A stretch of DNA of 64,000 bases from Acidobacteriota bacterium (GTDB taxonomy: Bacteria > Pseudomonadota > Alphaproteobacteria > Caulobacterales > Hyphomonadaceae). Location: the NCBI GenBank assembly GCA_016712445.1, contig JADJRB010000001.1, positions 1,426,001-1,490,000 on the forward strand. The letters are read 5' to 3'. Under the pieces are notes generated by a model. That model was given only the letters and a program-made list of their open reading frames with translations, was not told the origin of the DNA and did no database searches. How positions within the stretch are numbered: the first letter of the stretch is position 1; every line of letters begins with the position of its first letter. Positions 33,704-42,329 of this stretch are shown here, one piece after another. The translations under genes were made by a program, and so were the position numbers.

Positions 33704-35232
33704 ATGGCATTATTGAGCGTTATCCGGCGGTGGTATCACCGCGACCAGATGTCGATCCGGGAGATTTCCCGGCGGACGGGCCTTTCTCGAAACACGCTGC
33801 GCAAGTATCTGCGATCCGAGGTGGTCGAGCCGCGTTTCAGGACGCCGGACAGGCCGAGCAAGCTGGATCCTTATGCGGACCGGCTGTCGGCATGGCTGCG
33901 GCGGGAGATGACGCGGCCGCGCAAACAGAAGCGCACGATCAAGCAGCTGTATGCCGATCTGGTGAGCCTTGGCTATGATGGTTCGTATGGCCGGGTTGCG
34001 GCGTTTGCACGGGCCTGGCGAGACGAGTACCGCGTCCAGCAGCAGACAAGCGGACGAGGGACTTTTGTGCCGCTTTCATTCGCGCCGGGCGAGGCATTCC
34101 AGTTCGACTGGAGCGAGGACTGGGCGGTCATTGACGGTGTTCGCACGAAGCTTCAGGTCGCGCACTTCAAGCTCAGCTACAGCCGCGCCTTCTTCGTGCG
34201 CGCCTATATCCTTCAGACGCATGAGATGCTGTTCGACGCGCACAACCATGCGTTCCGTATGCTTGGCGGCGTGCCGCGGCGCGGGATCTACGACAACATG
34301 CGCACGGCGATCGACAAGGTCGGGCGCGGCAAGGCGCGGACAGTCAACGCGCGGTTTGCGGCGATGGTCAGCCACTACATGTTCGAGGCCGAGTTCTGCA
34401 ATCCGGCAGCCGGCTGGGAAAAGGCCAGGTCGAGAAGAACGTTCAGGATGCGCGTCATCGTCTATGGCAGCCTATACCGCATGCGGAGAGTCTGGACGCC
34501 CTGAACCTCTGGCTTGAGCAGCGATGCCGTGCGTTGTGGCAGGACATCCCGCATGGCACCCAGCCCGGTTCTGTTGCCGATGCCTGGGCTGATGAAGCCG
34601 GCAGCCTGATGCCGGCGGGTCGGCCGTTCGATGGCTTCGTGGAATATGGCAAGCGGGTCTCTCCCACCTGCCTCGTGCATCTGGAACGCAACCGCTACAG
34701 CGTCCCGGCGTCGTTCGCCAATCGTCCTGTGAGCCTGCGGGTCTACCCGGATCACTTCCTCGTCGTCGCAGAGGGCCAGGTCGTGTGCGAACACCGGCGC
34801 GTCATCGAGCGATCTCACGATGGCCCGGGGCGCACGATCTATGACTGGCGCCACTATCTCGCAGTGGTCCAGCGCAAGCCGGGCGCGCTGCGCAATGGCG
34901 CGCCGTTCCTGGAGCTGCCAGACGACTTCCGGCGGCTTCAGCGGCAACTTCTGCGTTCGCCGGGCGGTGACCGGGAAATGGTCGAGATCCTGGCGCTGGT
35001 GTTGCAGCACGATGAGGACGCGGTTCTGACGGCCGTGTCGATGGCGCTGGAAGCAGGCGTTGCAACCAAGACCCATATCCTGAACCTGCTGCACCGGCTG
35101 GTCGATGGCAAACCCATCAGTACACCACCTGTGACGGCGCCGCAGGCGTTGCGCCTCGCCAGTGAGCCACAGGCAAATGTTGATCGTTACGACACGTTGC
35201 GTGCAGTGGGGGAGACCCGTCATGCGTCATGA
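33704..35232 (+). pseudogene. istA: IS21 transposase IstA with a one-base deletion
   Basis: Helix-turn-helix (MSIREISRRTGLSRNTLRKYL) and the first two catalytic acids (QFDWSEDWAV and GIYDNMRTAI) are read in one frame up to about 34,423. There AAGGCCAGG stands where the expected codons need one more G (Lys-Gly-Gln-Val-Glu-Lys). The rest, including the catalytic Glu region and the C-terminal half (DALNLWLEQRCRALWQDIPH...), continues in the next frame to 35232. The first frame stops at 34504. One deleted base explains the break, so this copy is inactive unless the base is a sequencing error. Confidence 0.85.
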
Positions 35233-36004
35233 TCCAGCCAGCGGCGCGATCGTCGTCATGTTGCGCGGCCTGAAGATGCACGGAATGGCGCAGGCCGTCA
35301 CTGATCTCATGGCTCAGGGCTCGCCCGCGTTCGAGTCGGCAATCCCCATGCTGTCCCAGCTCCTGAAAGCCGAAACCGCAGAACGGGAAGTGCGGTCCGT
35401 GGCCTACCAGCTGAAGAGCGCCCGGTTCCCCGCTTACCGCGACCTTGCGGGCTTCGACTTTGCCAGCAGCGAAATCAATGAAGCCCTCGTCCGCCAGCTT
35501 CATCGGTGTGACTTTATCGATGTGGCCGACAATATCGTCCTGGTCGGCGGGCCTGGCACCGGCAAGACGCATATCGCAACGGCGCTCGGCGTACATGCGA
35601 TCGAGCACTATCGACGCCGTGTCCGGTTCTTCTCAACCGTCGAGCTGGTCAACGCACTCGAACAGGAAAAGGCTCAAGGGAGAACCGGTCAGATCGCGAA
35701 CCGTCTGATCCACTCCGATCTCGTGATCCTCGACGAGCTGGGCTACCTGCCGTTCAGCGCATCAGGCGGCGCGCTCCTGTTCCATCTGCTGAGCAAACTC
35801 TACGAGCGCACCAGCGTCGTCATCACGACCAATCTGAGCTTCAGCGAGTGGGCCAGCGTGTTCGGCGATGCGAAAATGACGACCGCGCTGCTCGATCGCC
35901 TCACCCATCACTGCCACATCCTCGAAACCGGCAATGACAGCTTCCGGTTCAAGAACAGCTCGGCGCAGAAGCCGAAATCGAAAAAGGAGAAGGCATCATC
36001 TTGA
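35222..36004 (+). CDS. istB: IS21 helper ATPase IstB (copy 2)
   Basis: 260 residues. Walker A VGGPGTGKTHIA, Walker B LVILDELGYLPF, then NLSFSEWASVFGDAKMTTALLDRLTHH. The ATG at 35222 overlaps the end of istA by 11 bases. Intact, so it could in principle serve related IS21 copies in trans. Confidence 0.9.
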   Translation: MRHDPASGAIVVMLRGLKMHGMAQAVTDLMAQGSPAFESAIPMLSQLLKAETAEREVRSVAYQLKSARFPAYRDLAGFDFASSEINEALVRQLHRCDFIDVADNIVLVGGPGTGKTHIATALGVHAIEHYRRRVRFFSTVELVNALEQEKAQGRTGQIANRLIHSDLVILDELGYLPFSASGGALLFHLLSKLYERTSVVITTNLSFSEWASVFGDAKMTTALLDRLTHHCHILETGNDSFRFKNSSAQKPKSKKEKASS

Positions 36005-36072
36005 CCCGGAAATGAAACCCGAAAGATAGTCACAAGGCGGGTCAGTTCTCGATGGAAATCCCGGGTCAGTTC

Positions 36073-36468
36073 TCAGCAGAAATCAACAATCGCGGGTTCG
36101 AACAGCTCGATCAGGTTGCCGGACGGGTCTGTCAGCAGCACCTGCTTGCCGCCCGGCCCCTCCAGGATGTCATTGCGGAACGGCGCCCCGGCCGCCTTCA
36201 GGCGGGCGACTTCCGCCGCAATGTCGGCGACGATCAGGTGGATCCGGTTCCAGCCGCCCGGCGCCGGGCGGATGCCATCCGGCATCGGGCGCGCCGCCGA
36301 ACTTTCCGGCCCGCTGAGCAGCAGGCGAAGCTGTCCGCGCGCCACATCGGCAAAGGCGGGAAAGCAGGTCAGCACCTCGAAATCCAGCACCCGCGTATAG
36401 AAATCGACCGCCGCCTGCACGTCGTCGACGATGTATCGGACGCACACCATGTCGTTGGGGTCTGTCAT
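36073..36468 (-). CDS. VOC (glyoxalase/bleomycin-resistance fold) protein, last residues replaced by IS21
   Basis: 131 residues. Single VOC module pair: VCVRYIVDDVQAAVDFYTRVLDFEV at the start and WNRIHLIVADIAAEVARLKAAG...DPSGNLIELFEPA at the end, with metal-ligand-type Glu in LIELFE. VOC proteins bind a metal and act on varied small molecules or antibiotics. The final codons (after EPAI) and the stop at 36073 belong to the IS21 tip, so only a few native residues seem lost. It follows the ArsR-ArsC fusion gene by ten bases and has GGAGG before its ATG, so it is in the same operon; some VOC proteins of ars operons handle organoarsenicals, but the vicinal cysteines of ArsI are not seen. Confidence 0.75.
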   Translation of the reverse strand: MTDPNDMVCVRYIVDDVQAAVDFYTRVLDFEVLTCFPAFADVARGQLRLLLSGPESSAARPMPDGIRPAPGGWNRIHLIVADIAAEVARLKAAGAPFRNDILEGPGGKQVLLTDPSGNLIELFEPAIVDFC

Positions 36469-36478
36469 CAGGTCCTCC

Positions 36479-37255
36479 TCAGGTCTGTTCGGGGTCCGCA
36501 TCGGCCAGCTGCGCAATGAGGGCGGCGATGCGGGCGTTCAGCTCGGCCGCCGTTTCAACGAACAGCGGATAGGTCGCCGCGTCGCTTTCGCCCGTTGCCG
36601 GATTGGCGAGGCTCCAGTGGATAATCTGAGGCTCGCCGGGGAAGGCCGGGCAGACCTCGCGCACCTTGTCACACAGGCTGATCACCCGGTCGAACCGCTC
36701 GCCCGCGAAGGTGTCGAGGTGCTTGGCGTGCTGGTTGGCCAGGTCCAGCCCATGGACGTCCCGCATCACCCGCACGGCGTTCGGGTGCAGGGCCTTCGGC
36801 GCGCTGCCGGCGCTGAAGGCCGCCACCGCGCCGCCGGAACGGGCACGCAGCAAGGCTTCCGCCATCTGCGAGCGCGCGCTGTTTCCCGTGCAGGCAAACA
36901 ACACCTTGCGGCCCGGCTTTATCGGGGTGACCGGCGCCTCGGTACGCAGGCGCAGGCTCGCATGGATCGCCGCGCCGGTGGCGGCCAGGCGCTGGCCGAT
37001 CCCGTCCAGCCGGATCGAATAATAGGTGTCCCGCCGGTCCGCCGAACTGCGGCGCGCGGAAACCAGCTGGCCGTCGCGCAGCTTGGCGAGGTGATACGAC
37101 AGCAGGTTCTGCGGCATGCCGACAAGGTCGGTCAGCTCCCGCACGGCCCGGTCGCTCACCGACAATTCTTCCAGCAACCGCCACCGTACCGGGTGGCCAG
37201 CCAGCTGCAGGAAGCCGGGCGGATCAAGGGCGGGCAGGGCGGACGAAAAGGTCAT
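36479..37255 (-). CDS. ArsR-type regulator fused to arsenate reductase/LMW phosphatase
   Basis: 258 residues. The N-terminal winged helix (about 12-95: FLQLAGHPVRWRLLEELSVS, GMPQNLLSYHLAKLRDGQLV) is ArsR-like. The C-terminal part (about 115-250) is a low-molecular-weight phosphatase/ArsC domain with the P-loop LFACTGNSARSQMAEALLR and the later acidic loop. Such fusions are known in alphaproteobacteria and couple arsenite sensing to arsenate reduction. The usual ArsR cysteine pair is not obvious, so the inducer may be different. No acr3 or arsB pump is present here, possibly lost with the IS21 rearrangement. Operator-like repeats lie directly upstream. Confidence 0.85.
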   Translation of the reverse strand: MTFSSALPALDPPGFLQLAGHPVRWRLLEELSVSDRAVRELTDLVGMPQNLLSYHLAKLRDGQLVSARRSSADRRDTYYSIRLDGIGQRLAATGAAIHASLRLRTEAPVTPIKPGRKVLFACTGNSARSQMAEALLRARSGGAVAAFSAGSAPKALHPNAVRVMRDVHGLDLANQHAKHLDTFAGERFDRVISLCDKVREVCPAFPGEPQIIHWSLANPATGESDAATYPLFVETAAELNARIAALIAQLADADPEQT

Positions 37256-37267
37256 TTCTCTCTAATG

Positions 37268-37301
37268 CATCAATTCATTTTGATGAGTCAATCCAGATTG
37301 A
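37268..37301. promoter_or_regulatory. Double inverted repeat, probable ArsR operator
   Basis: CATCAA-N6-TTGATG (37268-37285) and TCAAT-N4-ATTGA (37288-37301), twelve bases before the start codon of the ArsR-ArsC gene. ATCAA/TTGAT half-sites are typical of ArsR-family operators; the position suggests autoregulation. Confidence 0.65.
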
Positions 37302-37380
37302 TGTATCCCGGCGCGCCTGCGCTGGCCTTCCGGCCGCGCGCGCGATATGCGCACTGACGTTTCCCCGCTCCAGGTTTGCT

Positions 37381-38358
37381 GTGCCCGCACCCGACTATCG
37401 CTTCTCCGTCGCTCCGATGATGGACTGGACAGACCGGCATTGCCGGGTCTTCCACCGCGCGCTGTCGAAGCGGGCCCTGCTGTGGACCGAGATGGTCACC
37501 GCCGACGCGGTCCTGAACGGCGATCGCCAGCGCCTGCTCGCCTTCGATCCCGCCGAACATCCGCTGGTCCTCCAGCTCGGCGGGTCGGACCCCGTCAAGC
37601 TCGCCGAAGCGGCGCGCATCGCCGAAGGTTTCGGCTATGACGAGGTGAACCTCAATTGCGGCTGCCCGTCCGACCGGGTCCAGTCCGGCGCCTTCGGCGC
37701 CTGCCTGATGGCAGAGCCGGATCTTGTGGCGGCCTGCGTCGCCGCAATGCGCGCCGCCGTCTCTATTCCCGTCACCGTCAAATGCCGCATCGCCATCGAT
37801 GATCTGCCGGCGGAAGAAACCCTGTTCACCTTTGTCGACAAGGTCTCTGCCGCCGGCTGTACGGTCTTCACCGTGCACGCCCGCAAGGCCTGGCTCAAGG
37901 GTCTGAGCCCGAAGGAGAACCGGGAAGTTCCGCCGCTCGACTACGCCCTTGTCGCCAGGCTCAAAGCGGCCCGCCCCGGCCTCAAGATCATCCTGAATGG
38001 CGGCATCACCACGCTCGATCAGTGTGCGGAGCACCTGGCCGTGTTCGACGGAGTCATGCTCGGCCGCGCCGCCTATCAGACTCCCGGCCTCCTCGGCAGT
38101 GTCGACACGCTGCTCTTCGGGGAAGGGGAGATTGTCGATGCGGCCGCTGCCGTGCGCGCCTACGAGCCCTACATCGCCGCGCGCCTCGCCGCCGGTTCAA
38201 GCCTGCATGCCATGACCCGCCACATGCTCGGCCTGTTCGCCGGCCAGCCCGGCGCGCGCCAATGGCGCCGCATCCTGTCCGAACAGGCCGTCCGGAAAGG
38301 CGCAGGCCTCGAAGTCCTCCACGCCGCGCTCGCTGCCATCGAAAAGGTCGAGGCCTGA
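37381..38358 (+). CDS. dusA: tRNA-dihydrouridine synthase A
   Basis: 325 residues. FMN enzyme that reduces uridine 20/20a in the D-loop of tRNAs. Seen: FSVAPMMDWTDRHCR at the start, the active-site Cys in VNLNCGCPSDRVQSGAFGACLM, FTVHARKAWLKGLSPKENRE (DusA-specific) and GVMLGRAAYQTPGLL. The length and the SPKENR insert distinguish it from DusB and DusC. GTG start. Stand-alone gene opposite the ars genes. Confidence 0.93.
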   Translation: MPAPDYRFSVAPMMDWTDRHCRVFHRALSKRALLWTEMVTADAVLNGDRQRLLAFDPAEHPLVLQLGGSDPVKLAEAARIAEGFGYDEVNLNCGCPSDRVQSGAFGACLMAEPDLVAACVAAMRAAVSIPVTVKCRIAIDDLPAEETLFTFVDKVSAAGCTVFTVHARKAWLKGLSPKENREVPPLDYALVARLKAARPGLKIILNGGITTLDQCAEHLAVFDGVMLGRAAYQTPGLLGSVDTLLFGEGEIVDAAAAVRAYEPYIAARLAAGSSLHAMTRHMLGLFAGQPGARQWRRILSEQAVRKGAGLEVLHAALAAIEKVEA

Positions 38359-38511
38359 AGCATGGCGGGCCCCGGAACGGTTGCACAAGTTCCGGCTTGT
38401 GCAGGCAAAATTCCGCACCGTGAAAATAAAATAGCGCGCGAAATCCGGGCCTTGTAAAATATCCGCCGCGCGCCAATCCGGCGGGATTGCGGGCAGGTGT
38501 ATGGTTCGTCC

Positions 38512-39075
38512 ATGCCGCCGGCCCGTCCGCACCCTGACCTCTGGTATCCCATCGCCGCGCTGCTGGCGGCGCTGCGCCGGCTCCTGCTCACCGCCAACCC
38601 GTGCGCTTTCGCGGCCATCGCCAGTGAAGCGCGCGCCCAGCTTGCCGTCGCCGCCGCGCTTGTCCGCCGTTATATCCATATCCTCGCCGCAGAGCTCGTC
38701 CTGCCTCCACCGCGCGTGGTGCCGTCTCGTCCGCCTACGGACAATGCCGTCCCGCGCGGGGCGAGCCGCTATCTCTTCCCGCTGATCGAGGCGCCCGCCG
38801 CATCCGGCGGCGGCAGCGCCGGCGAGGACCCGCCCGAGCTGCAATGGGCGCTTCTCACCGAAGCGGCCCGCCGGCTCGCCGACGTGCTCGCAAGCCCTGC
38901 ATCCCATGCCCGCCGTCTCGCCCGCCGCTTCGGCACTTTGCTGACGCCGGGCCTGCGCGACTTGCCCGTGCCCTGGCACATCATCCGCCGCATCCCGCCC
39001 GCGCTCGACGTGCTGCTCCTGCGCGCCGACCAGATCGCGAGACCTCTGGCCTGGGCCGGTCTCGATACCTCGTAA
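38512..39075 (+). CDS. Ala/Arg-rich protein of unknown function
   Basis: 187 residues starting MPPARPHPDLWYPIAALLAAL. It is helical, rich in Ala, Arg and Pro, with no clear membrane segment or known motif. Coding is supported by the absence of competing frames with homology and by placement between core genes. A GTG at 38497 would add five residues. Function unknown. Confidence 0.5.
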   Translation: MPPARPHPDLWYPIAALLAALRRLLLTANPCAFAAIASEARAQLAVAAALVRRYIHILAAELVLPPPRVVPSRPPTDNAVPRGASRYLFPLIEAPAASGGGSAGEDPPELQWALLTEAARRLADVLASPASHARRLARRFGTLLTPGLRDLPVPWHIIRRIPPALDVLLLRADQIARPLAWAGLDTS

Positions 39076-39223
39076 GCTGCGTGCGCCGCCTCTCCGCGCC
39101 TCCCTTGCCGTGCAGGGGAGGGCAAAGGCGCTGGCAGCAATCCCTTAAACCACTCCTTAACAATTTGTTCTTCCTTTGTTCGGAGCGTCATGTTAATCCT
39201 CCCCTCGGTTGAAGGGGCTCGGC

Positions 39224-40780
39224 ATGGTCGCACGGATCACGACATACGCGTTTGACGGCGTCGAGGCCCAACCCGTCGATGTGCAGGTCCAGCTGTCCGG
39301 CGGGCAGGTGAACTTCATGGTCGTCGGCTTGCCGGACAAGGCGGTCGGCGAAAGCCGGGAACGGGTGCGCGCCGCCTTCTCGGCGCTGGGCCTCGCGCTT
39401 CCGCCGAAGCGCGTCATCGTGAACCTCGCGCCGGCTGACCTGCCGAAGGAAGGCAGCCATTACGACCTCGCGATCGCCCTGGCGTTGCTCGCCAAACTCG
39501 GCGTCATTCCGGAAGACCAGCTCGCCCGCTATGCCGCGATCGGGGAGTTGTCGCTGGACGGCCGGCTCGTCGAATCGGCCGGTATCCTGCCGGCGGCGAT
39601 GGCGGCCGAAGCCATGGGCCTCAGCCTGATCTGCCCGGAAGCCTGCGGCTCCGAAGCCGCCTGGGCCGGCGGGGATGTGCTGCCGGCCAAAAGCCTGATC
39701 GCGCTGATCAACCACTTTGCCGGCCGCAGCGTGCTTAGCCCTCCGAAGAAAGGCGACCTGCTGGAGGCCCAAATCGGTCCCGACCTGAAAGACGTGAAAG
39801 GCCAGGAAGGCGCCAAGCGGGTGCTCGAAATCGCCGCCGCCGGCGGTCACAACCTCCTCTTCTGCGGCCCGCCCGGTTCCGGCAAGTCGATGCTCGCCCA
39901 GCGCCTCCCGGGTCTCCTGCCGCCGCTTTCGGCCCGCGAACTGCTCGAAGCCTCGCAGATCCAGTCCATCGCTGGCCTGTTGCAGCGCGGCCAGCTCTCC
40001 CGCACCCGCCCGTTCCGCGCGCCGCACCATTCCGCCTCGATGGCGGCGATGGTCGGCGGCGGTATCAAGGCGAAGCCGGGCGAAGTCTCGCTTGCCCATC
40101 ACGGCGTGCTCTTCCTCGACGAGCTGCCGGAATTCTCCGCCCAGGTGCTCGACAGCCTGCGCCAGCCGCTCGAAGCGGGCGAAGCGGTGATCGCGCGCGC
40201 CAACCGGCATGTGCGCTATCCCGCCCGCTTCCAGCTGATCGCGGCGATGAATCCCTGCCGCTGCGGCGGCGGACCCGGCGCCGCCGCCTGCACGCGCGGA
40301 CCCCGCTGCGCGCAGGACTACCAGTCGCGGATTTCCGGCCCGTTCCTCGACCGGATCGACCTGTTCTATGAAACCCCTCCCGTCACCGCCGTCGACCTCA
40401 GCCTGCCGGCGCCCGCCGAAGGCACGGCCGAAACCCGCGCCCGGGTTGCCCGGGCCCGCGAGCTGCAGGCCGAGCGCTTCGACGGCCTCGCCGATACCGA
40501 AGGCCGCCGGCACGTGAATGCCGACATGCCGCCCGGCGCCATCGATCAGCTCGCCTCTCCGGATGCGCCCGGCGCGGCCTTGCTCGCCGACGCGGCCGTG
40601 AAGCTGTCACTCACCGCCCGCGGCTATACGCGGGTGCTGAAGGTCGCCCGCACCATCGCCGACCTCGATGGCTCGGATGCGGTACGGCGCGTACACATTG
40701 CCGAAGCCCTCAGCTATCGCCACCGCCCGGCCTCGGGCGCCGGGGCAGCCGCTATCACTGGCTCTTCACTGGTGCGCTGA
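39224..40780 (+). CDS. comM: YifB/ComM family Mg-chelatase-like AAA+ ATPase
   Basis: 518 residues. N-terminal Lon-protease-like domain (ITTYAFDGVEAQPVDVQVQL...), then the Mg-chelatase-type AAA+ module with Walker A FCGPPGSGKSMLA and Walker B GVLFLDELPEFS, and the C-terminal helical lid with the family cysteine cluster (NPCRCGG). ComM is a branch-migration helicase that helps integrate DNA in natural transformation. ATG 39224 was preferred over a TTG at 39209. Upstream are two TTAA boxes (39145 and 39157) eight bases apart, a near match to the CtrA motif, which needs seven. Confidence 0.92.
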   Translation: MVARITTYAFDGVEAQPVDVQVQLSGGQVNFMVVGLPDKAVGESRERVRAAFSALGLALPPKRVIVNLAPADLPKEGSHYDLAIALALLAKLGVIPEDQLARYAAIGELSLDGRLVESAGILPAAMAAEAMGLSLICPEACGSEAAWAGGDVLPAKSLIALINHFAGRSVLSPPKKGDLLEAQIGPDLKDVKGQEGAKRVLEIAAAGGHNLLFCGPPGSGKSMLAQRLPGLLPPLSARELLEASQIQSIAGLLQRGQLSRTRPFRAPHHSASMAAMVGGGIKAKPGEVSLAHHGVLFLDELPEFSAQVLDSLRQPLEAGEAVIARANRHVRYPARFQLIAAMNPCRCGGGPGAAACTRGPRCAQDYQSRISGPFLDRIDLFYETPPVTAVDLSLPAPAEGTAETRARVARARELQAERFDGLADTEGRRHVNADMPPGAIDQLASPDAPGAALLADAAVKLSLTARGYTRVLKVARTIADLDGSDAVRRVHIAEALSYRHRPASGAGAAAITGSSLVR

Positions 40781-40838
40781 TGCCATGGTTCCCGGCGGAT
40801 TAAGGCTCTGATCAGGCTTTCCGGGCTAGATTCGCGCC

Positions 40839-42329
40839 ATGACATCACCTTCAGACAGCCGGCCGGAGGGCGAATCGCCTGAACAGGCGTTTCTCGCCAC
40901 GGCCAGCCATGAAATCCGCACGCCGCTCAACGGCATACTCGGCACGGTTTCGCTGCTGCTGGAAACCGACCTGTCGCCGGCCCAGCGCGAATATGCCGAG
41001 ACGATCCGCCTGTCCGGCGGCCGGTTGCTCGACCTGCTCAACAATGTGCTCGACTATGCCCGGCTCGACGCGTCCGCCGTCGAACTCGAATCCGAGAGCT
41101 TCTGTCCGCTGCATCTGGCCCGGGAAGTTGCCGAACTCCTCTCTCCGCGCGCCCATGCGGCCGGTCTCGACCTTGCTGTGCGCTGCCAGCAATGGCCGGT
41201 CCCCGTCTACGAAGGCGATGCCGGACGCCTGCGCCAGATCCTCTTCAACCTTGTCGGCAATGCCCTGAAGTTCACCGCCCGGGGCGCCGTGCTGGTCGAT
41301 GTCGTGCCGCGCGCGAACGGGCTCACGGTGCATGTGCGCGATACCGGTCCCGGAATTGCGCCGCAGGACCAGGCGCGGCTGTTCGAGGCCTTCCGCCAGA
41401 CCGCCACCGGCGATGCCTATCGCGAAGGCGGCGTCGGCCTCGGCCTCGCCATCGTCAAGCGCCTCGCTGACCTTCTCGGTGGCAATGTCCGCGTGTCGTC
41501 CGGACTGGGGGAGGGGGCAACTTTCACCGTCGACATCCCGCTCCGCAGCGCCGACGTGCCGCCGGTGCATGATGCCTCGCGCCTCGGGGGCCAGATCGGG
41601 CTGGCCGGCTTGCCGCCGGCGACGGCCCTTTCGCTGGCCGCTGCCATGGCCGGACTTGAGACGGAAGTTACCCAGATCGACCTCGGCTCGGGCCACGTGC
41701 CCGGCGGCATCGATGTGCTGCTGGTCGGCGCGGACCTGCCTGAGGCGATGGTCGCGGCGCTCGCCCGCAAGGCGCCGGCGCTTGTTGTGCTGCGCCCTGA
41801 AGACCGCGGCGCCATCGGCCGCTTCCGCCAGCTCGGCTGCCGGGGCTGGCTGGTCCGGCCGCTCCGGATGTCGTCGGTGGCCGAGCGGATCGTGCTCGCC
41901 CGCAGCGGGCGCCAGGTCTCGGACGAGCCGGAAAACGAAGGCGGCGGCGGCCGCGTGCTGATCGCCGACGACAACCCGATCAATGCCCTGATTGCACGGC
42001 GCGCCTTGGAATCGGCAGGATTTACCGTCAGTGTGGCGGCAACCGGACGCGAAGCGCTGGATGCGGCGGCGCAGATGGCGCCCGACCTTGTTCTGATGGA
42101 CCTGAGAATGCCGGTGATGGATGGATTTGAAGCCATGAGACACCTGCGGTCCGCAGGCCTGACAGCGCCGGTCATTGCGGTCTCGGCCGAAATGACACCC
42201 GATATCGAGCGCCGCGCCCGGGAAGCCGGCGCCAGCGGCGTCGCGGCCAAGCCGCTTGATGCCGAGGCGCTGCGTTCCCTCGCGCTGCAATGGACGGCCG
42301 GCGCGGGCCGTCTGACAGGCGCCGCATGA
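40839..42329 (+). CDS. Cytoplasmic hybrid histidine kinase (HisKA-HATPase-REC)
   Basis: 496 residues, no membrane segment and no input domain beyond a 15-residue leader. Phosphoacceptor His-24 in ATASHEIRTPLNG, HATPase motifs NLVGNALKF (N box), DTGPGIA (G1) and GVGLGLAIVKRL (G2). A degenerate receiver-like segment (about 245-355) is followed by a true receiver with RVLIADDNPIN and LVLMDLRMPVMDGFEAM (phosphoacceptor Asp). Such kinases usually rely on protein partners for sensing. Its stop overlaps the start of the transporter gene (ATGA at 42326-42329), so the two are co-translated; a link between kinase and transporter is inference. Confidence 0.88.
   Translation: MTSPSDSRPEGESPEQAFLATASHEIRTPLNGILGTVSLLLETDLSPAQREYAETIRLSGGRLLDLLNNVLDYARLDASAVELESESFCPLHLAREVAELLSPRAHAAGLDLAVRCQQWPVPVYEGDAGRLRQILFNLVGNALKFTARGAVLVDVVPRANGLTVHVRDTGPGIAPQDQARLFEAFRQTATGDAYREGGVGLGLAIVKRLADLLGGNVRVSSGLGEGATFTVDIPLRSADVPPVHDASRLGGQIGLAGLPPATALSLAAAMAGLETEVTQIDLGSGHVPGGIDVLLVGADLPEAMVAALARKAPALVVLRPEDRGAIGRFRQLGCRGWLVRPLRMSSVAERIVLARSGRQVSDEPENEGGGGRVLIADDNPINALIARRALESAGFTVSVAATGREALDAAAQMAPDLVLMDLRMPVMDGFEAMRHLRSAGLTAPVIAVSAEMTPDIERRAREAGASGVAAKPLDAEALRSLALQWTAGAGRLTGAA

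Larger units (their letters stand above)
33591..36088 (+). mobile_element. IS21-family insertion sequence, copy 2 (2,498 bp)
   Basis: Termini TGTTGATT from 33591 and, on the opposite strand, from 36088. Each end has two copies of a TGAGAANTGACCC-type box. It is a different IS21 type from the one at 18692-21301 (other end sequences, other transposase). No target duplication (GGCTT left, ATCGC right). istA carries a frameshift. Confidence 0.9.
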
